DNA from: Blastococcus sp. KM273128
GTDB lineage: Bacteria; Actinomycetota; Actinomycetes; Mycobacteriales; Geodermatophilaceae
Assembly: GCF_021698975.1 (NCBI RefSeq)
Contig: NZ_SSXA01000022.1
Location: forward strand, 1-48,205
DNA length: 48,205 bases
Direction of reading: 5' to 3'
Part shown: positions 44,969-48,205 of the stretch, piece by piece
How the letters are laid out: every line of letters starts with the position of its first letter
Numbering within the stretch: position 1 is the first letter of the stretch
Translations under genes and position numbers: made by a program
Notes under the pieces: model-generated
What the model saw: only the letters and a program-made list of their open reading frames with translations
What the model was told of the DNA's origin: nothing
Databases searched by the model: none

Positions 44969-45831
44969 GGCTGCACCTCCTCGGTGGCCGCCAGCCGGGC
45001 GAAGTCGGTGACCGAGAGCTGCTCGCCACGGGCGGTCGGGTCGATGCCGGCGGCACGGAGGCGCTGCTCGGCGGCGCCCGGGCTGCCCGCCCAGCGCGCC
45101 AGCGCCGCCCGGAGACCCTTGCGGCGCATCCCGAAGGCGGCGTCGACGGCGGCGAACGTCGCCACCCGGTCCCCCGCGGGCGGCGGCCGGCGGACGAGGG
45201 CGACGAGGCCGGAGTCGACGTTCGGCTCGGGCCAGAAGACCCGGCGGCCGACGTTGCCGGCCCGGCGCACCTCGCCGTACCAGGCGGCCTTCACCGAGGG
45301 CACTCCGTAGGCGGGGGTGCCGGGTGCCGCGGCCAGCCGCTCGGCCACCTCGGCCTGGACGAGCACCAGCGCCCGGTCCAGCGTGGGCAGGAGCTCGAGC
45401 AGGTGCAGCAGCACCGGGACGGCGACGTTGTAGGGCAGGTTGGCCACCAGCGCGGTGGGCGGCGGCCCCGGCAGCTCCCGGACCCGCAGGGCGTCGTCGC
45501 GGACGACGGCCAGCCGGTCGGCCAGGTCCGGCCGCCGCGAGGCGACCGTCTCCGGCAGCAGGTCGGCCAGCCGCGGGTCGATCTCGACCGCGGTCACCCG
45601 CGCGGCGGCCGGCAGCAGCCCGAGGGTGAGCGACCCCAGCCCGGGGCCGACCTCGAGCACGACGTCGTCCGGTCGCACCTCGGCGGTGCGGACGATCCGC
45701 CGGATGGTGTTCGCGTCGTGCAGGAAGTTCTGCCCGAGCGTCTTGGTGGGCCGCAGGTCGAGCCGCTGGGCCAGCTCGCGGATGGCGGCCGGGCCCAGCA
45801 GCCCGTCGGCCTGCTCGGGTTCGGTGCTCAG
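44965..45831 (-). CDS. rsmA: 16S rRNA dimethyladenosine transferase, apparent CTG start
   Basis: Dimethylates A1518 and A1519 of 16S rRNA (KsgA). Motifs: [23 protein letters not shown]-binding [28 protein letters not shown], and catalytic [12 protein letters not shown]. Between the rpfB stop and the conserved core no in-frame ATG, GTG or TTG exists; CTG at 45831, reading [14 protein letters not shown], lies 4 bases after that stop and gives the expected N-terminus (288 residues). The other option is a GTG inside rpfB, overlapping it by about 47 bases. No clear ribosome site precedes the CTG, so coupled translation from rpfB is likely. Confidence 0.93.
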   Translation of the reverse strand: MSTEPEQADGLLGPAAIRELAQRLDLRPTKTLGQNFLHDANTIRRIVRTAEVRPDDVVLEVGPGLGSLTLGLLPAAARVTAVEIDPRLADLLPETVASRRPDLADRLAVVRDDALRVRELPGPPPTALVANLPYNVAVPVLLHLLELLPTLDRALVLVQAEVAERLAAAPGTPAYGVPSVKAAWYGEVRRAGNVGRRVFWPEPNVDSGLVALVRRPPPAGDRVATFAAVDAAFGMRRKGLRAALARWAGSPGAAEQRLRAAGIDPTARGEQLSVTDFARLAATEEVQP

Positions 45832-45835
45832 CGGA

Positions 45836-46945
45836 TCAGTTGAACAGGCGCGGGCCGCAGTGCGGCCACTGACCGGCACCGGAGCGCTGGTACAGCAGCT
45901 GCGCGCGGTAGGTCTGCTCGTCGGCCGAGGCGGCCGCGGGGTCACCGGCACCGCCCACGGAGTTCCAGGTCGCCTGCGAGAACTGGTACATGCCGCGGTA
46001 CTTGCCGGTGCCGCTGACCGCGGTCGGGCGGCCGCCGGACTCGCACGCCGCCAGCGCGGCCCAGTTCAGCCCGTCGGCGGACGGCCGGTTGACCGGGCGG
46101 GCCTTGGTGCCCACAGCGACCTGCTCGTCGACCGGCTCGCGGGTGACCGAGGTCGACAGCGTCTCGCGGCCGGTCTCGGCGCCGTCGACGACGGTCACGC
46201 GGTAGGTGGTCACCTGCTCGCCGTCGACCCCCGGCACGGTCACCGTCTCGTCGCCCTGGAACGCCTCCGGGTCCTGCGTCTCCACCCGGCCGTGCGCCAC
46301 CGGCGTGGTCTCGGTGACCTCGGAGACCTGCACCCGGAACACCTGCAGGCGCATCCGGTTCAGCAGCGCCTGCTCCAGGCGCAGGCTGGTGCGGTCGGTG
46401 CCGCTGAGCGCGATGCCCTGCTCGGCGAGCAGGTCGCCGGCGGTGGCGGCGGTCGTGGTGACCACCCGCTCCTGGCCGTCGGCGACGAGCACGACCTCCT
46501 TGGGCGTGGTGATGCTCAGCCGCATGCCCTCCAGCGGCACGCGCTCGCTGCGGCTGGCCGACACGACCAGGTCCTCCGCGCGGAAGCCCAGCTGCTCCAG
46601 CGCCTCCTCGACCGACAGCGCCGTCACCTGCACCTGGCGGGAGACGCCGTCGACGGTGAGCTCCAGCGGCCGCGCCCGGGTGAGGACGACGGCGTCGCCG
46701 TCGGCCACCGCCTGGTCCGGGCCCGGCAGCACGACGTCGTGGGCCGCGAGGGTGAGCCCCTCCTCCTCGAGCACCTCCGCCACCGTGCCGGCGTAGGTGC
46801 CGACGTCCCGGGTCTGCCCGTCCACGGTCAGCGCGACGGACTTCTGGGCGAGGAAGAAGGCCAGCGTCCCGCCCACCAGTCCGAGCAGGACGAGGGCGAA
46901 GAGGCTGAGCTGCAGGGAGCGGCGCACGACACTTCCAGGGGTCAC
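45836..46945 (-). CDS. rpfB: Resuscitation-promoting factor RpfB
   Basis: A 369-residue secreted or anchored muralytic enzyme. An N-terminal signal/anchor helix covers about 12-34 ([20 protein letters not shown]). Three DUF348 repeats follow ([56 protein letters not shown]), then a G5 domain with [13 protein letters not shown], and a C-terminal Rpf lysozyme-like domain from [20 protein letters not shown]. The catalytic Glu is in ACESGG near residue 302. It cleaves peptidoglycan and wakes dormant cells. GTG at 46945; a GTG 18 bases later is possible. It precedes rsmA and ispE, as in mycobacteria. Confidence 0.95.
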   Translation of the reverse strand: MTPGSVVRRSLQLSLFALVLLGLVGGTLAFFLAQKSVALTVDGQTRDVGTYAGTVAEVLEEEGLTLAAHDVVLPGPDQAVADGDAVVLTRARPLELTVDGVSRQVQVTALSVEEALEQLGFRAEDLVVSASRSERVPLEGMRLSITTPKEVVLVADGQERVVTTTAATAGDLLAEQGIALSGTDRTSLRLEQALLNRMRLQVFRVQVSEVTETTPVAHGRVETQDPEAFQGDETVTVPGVDGEQVTTYRVTVVDGAETGRETLSTSVTREPVDEQVAVGTKARPVNRPSADGLNWAALAACESGGRPTAVSGTGKYRGMYQFSQATWNSVGGAGDPAAASADEQTYRAQLLYQRSGAGQWPHCGPRLFN

Positions 46946-47245
46946 AGAACCCGGGCAGGAGAGCGGCGGGACCGCCGGAGCGGCCCGGTCGCATCGGCGG
47001 CGCGGGCGGCTGCGGCCGGGTTCCCCCGGCGCGGCGTCACCCGGGTCGTCGCTCCACCCCGGCTGTCGGTCACGACACGATAACGAACACTCTGCGCTTG
47101 GCTACGGCGCACACGAGTGAAGCAGAGGCCGACGGCTGCGCTGTGTCGACTCGCCGACACGTCGAGTCATGGCCACGCCGACACGGTCACCCGGGCGGGT
47201 GCCGGGCCACGTGCGCCCGGCGTGACCAACCGCACGGCGGAGGGC
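46946..47245 (-). other. 300-base intergenic leader of rpfB
   Basis: No gene is seen. On the minus strand an AT-richer spot GTTCGTTATCG near 47085 may be the -10 of the rpfB promoter, leaving a leader of about 130 bases with GC-rich inverted repeats. rpf genes in this phylum often carry c-di-AMP riboswitches; the leader has only loose similarity (GGGGGAACCC), so none is called. Confidence 0.35.
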
Positions 47246-48085
47246 TCAGCCGGCCAGCGCAGGTGTGCTGGCCGGGACCGGCCGCAGCCAGCGCAGCAGG
47301 AACGCGGCCACCGCGACCCCCGCGGCCAGCGCCGAGAACCCCCCGGCCACGAAGGCGACGGGCAGCACGTCGAACCCCTCGCCGACGCGCTCCCCGAGGT
47401 CGAGGCCCACCCGCAGCAGCAGCGTGCCCAGCGGGAGGAGGGCGCTCACGCTCGCCGCCGCGACGACGAGGTGAGCCGTCCACGTCCGCAGCGCCTCGTC
47501 GACCGGCACGTCGGCGCCCTCGGCGGGCAGCGGGCGGACCAGGGCGCGCAGCAGCGCCGCCTCGGCGAGCAGCCACGCCGCCAGCGGCACGCCGACCAGG
47601 GCCCAGGCCACCGGGCCGCCCAGGTCGCCCGAGGACCACGACCACCCGGCCAGCCCGAGCTCCGCGGCGACCACCGCGCGCATCGGCCACACCAGCCAGC
47701 CCGAGATCTGCTCCCCCTGGCGCGGGCGGCGCGGCGGCGCGCTCAGCTGCCACCGCGGCCGCGGCCGGGTGACCTCGGCGAGCAGCACACCCGCCAGCGA
47801 GCCGAGCACGAGCAGCGGCACCCAGAGGAAGACCGACGCCTCGGCGAGGACCACGACGCTCGCCACCACCCCGGCGATGCCCAGCAGCAGGCCGAGCCGC
47901 CGCCAGCGGCGGCCGTGCTGCGCCTGGCGCTGCAGCGTCGCCGTCCCCTCGGGCGTGGGGGTGGCCAGCTCCACCGCCGCCCCGGCGACCGCCCGCCGTC
48001 CGGCCGCCAGCCCCCACGCACGGGCCAGCAGCACGCCCGGCACGAGGAGAGCCACGAAGAGCACGACGGCGATGAGACGACCCAC
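47246..48085 (-). CDS. Membrane protein of unknown function
   Basis: A 279-residue protein with about six to eight hydrophobic segments: LIAVVLFVALLVPGVLLARA at the N-terminus, LGLLLGIAGVVASVVVLAEA, VFLWVPLLVLGSLAGVLLAE, VAWALVGVPLAAWLLAEAAL, ASVSALLPLGTLLLRVGLDL and FVAGGFSALAAGVAVAAFLL. A cytosolic loop RPRPRWQLSAPPRRPRQGEQ lies in the middle. Not recognised. GTG at 48085 follows GGAGGAGGA. It sits where mycobacteria have tatD/metG genes next to rpfB. Confidence 0.75.
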   Translation of the reverse strand: MGRLIAVVLFVALLVPGVLLARAWGLAAGRRAVAGAAVELATPTPEGTATLQRQAQHGRRWRRLGLLLGIAGVVASVVVLAEASVFLWVPLLVLGSLAGVLLAEVTRPRPRWQLSAPPRRPRQGEQISGWLVWPMRAVVAAELGLAGWSWSSGDLGGPVAWALVGVPLAAWLLAEAALLRALVRPLPAEGADVPVDEALRTWTAHLVVAAASVSALLPLGTLLLRVGLDLGERVGEGFDVLPVAFVAGGFSALAAGVAVAAFLLRWLRPVPASTPALAG

Positions 48086-48120
48086 GGAAACATTGTCCTC
48101 CTCCGGAGGACACCGCGGCC

Positions 48121-48205
48121 ATGAGCCGTTCCCCTGTTGCCACGAGCGCGTCCATCGCACCTGCGCGGGACCCTCCGGGCCCCACTCGGCGCGATCGTGC
48201 TGCAC
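48121..48205 (+). CDS. Possible start of a divergent gene, cut by the window end
   Basis: ATG at 48121 is preceded by GGAGG at 11-base spacing and is open for 28 codons to the end of the window (MSRSPVATSASIAPARDPPG). Third positions are less GC-rich than in sure genes, so this is tentative; a low-complexity leader of a divergent gene is the best guess. Confidence 0.25.
   Translation, partial: MSRSPVATSASIAPARDPPGPTRRDRAA

Noticed and set aside
46946..47090. c-di-AMP (ydaO-type) riboswitch before rpfB
   Set aside because: Such riboswitches are known for rpf genes and the leader has GGGGGAACCC, but the conserved downstream core (GCUAACCUCG-type) is missing. A covariance-model search would settle it.

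Overview
The window is strongly GC-rich with near-saturated GC at third codon positions, frequent GTG starts and 1- to 4-base gene overlaps. Gene content (Rpf resuscitation factor, family 5 uracil-DNA glycosylase, DUF501, Mfd-MazG-Eno-FtsB-Ppx order) points to an actinobacterium. The style of the proteins suggests Geodermatophilaceae (Blastococcus, Geodermatophilus, Modestobacter type), but that family assignment is an inference. Layout: 1-0.5 kb is an intergenic scar with an IS5-type transposase relic and a pair of direct repeats. 0.5-2.9 kb carries a Bax-inhibitor-1 membrane protein and a MalY/PatB aminotransferase, followed by an odd tRNA with anticodon UAA. 3.0-14.1 kb is a minus-strand housekeeping block: mfd, a SurA-like lipoprotein, mazG, an MscS channel, eno, ftsB, DUF501, ppx and udgB. 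14.2-34.0 kb is a cell-surface/exopolysaccharide (EPS) region: a 1586-residue secreted PKD-repeat protein, a GH26-like hydrolase and a TauE/SafE permease; then a tightly overlapping plus-strand operon (Wzz/BY-kinase-like, Wzy/ligase, a kinase-fold protein, sulfotransferase, Wzx flippase, sulfotransferase); then a WecG/TagA glycosyltransferase, a third sulfotransferase, a GT2 glycosyltransferase, and a phosphoglycosyl transferase gene interrupted by an in-frame TAG. 34.2-35.6 kb holds pth and rplY. 35.8-40.1 kb is a sulfate-activation set: cysQ, cysD, cysN, a small unknown gene and cysC. 40.2-48.2 kb returns to housekeeping: prs, glmU, tRNA-Gln, a fatty acid desaturase, ispE, rsmA, rpfB and an unknown membrane protein. 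How it works together: CysD/CysN make adenylylsulfate, CysC makes PAPS, three sulfotransferases in the neighbouring EPS genes could spend PAPS, and CysQ removes the PAP by-product. Together with Wzz, Wzy, Wzx and glycosyltransferases this reads as a self-contained locus for a sulfated surface polysaccharide; no PAPS reductase (CysH) is in the window. The housekeeping genes on both sides match the order known around rpfB-ksgA-ispE-pth-rplY-prs-glmU-mfd-mazG-eno in mycobacteria, so the EPS and sulfation genes appear to sit inside an otherwise conserved actinobacterial block. The most interesting anomalies are the amber codon in the EPS-initiating transferase, two essential genes (pth, rsmA) without an ATG, GTG or TTG start, a promoter-like element shared by two distant surface genes, a BY-kinase-like domain lacking its Walker lysine, and the UAA tRNA with a short variable loop.
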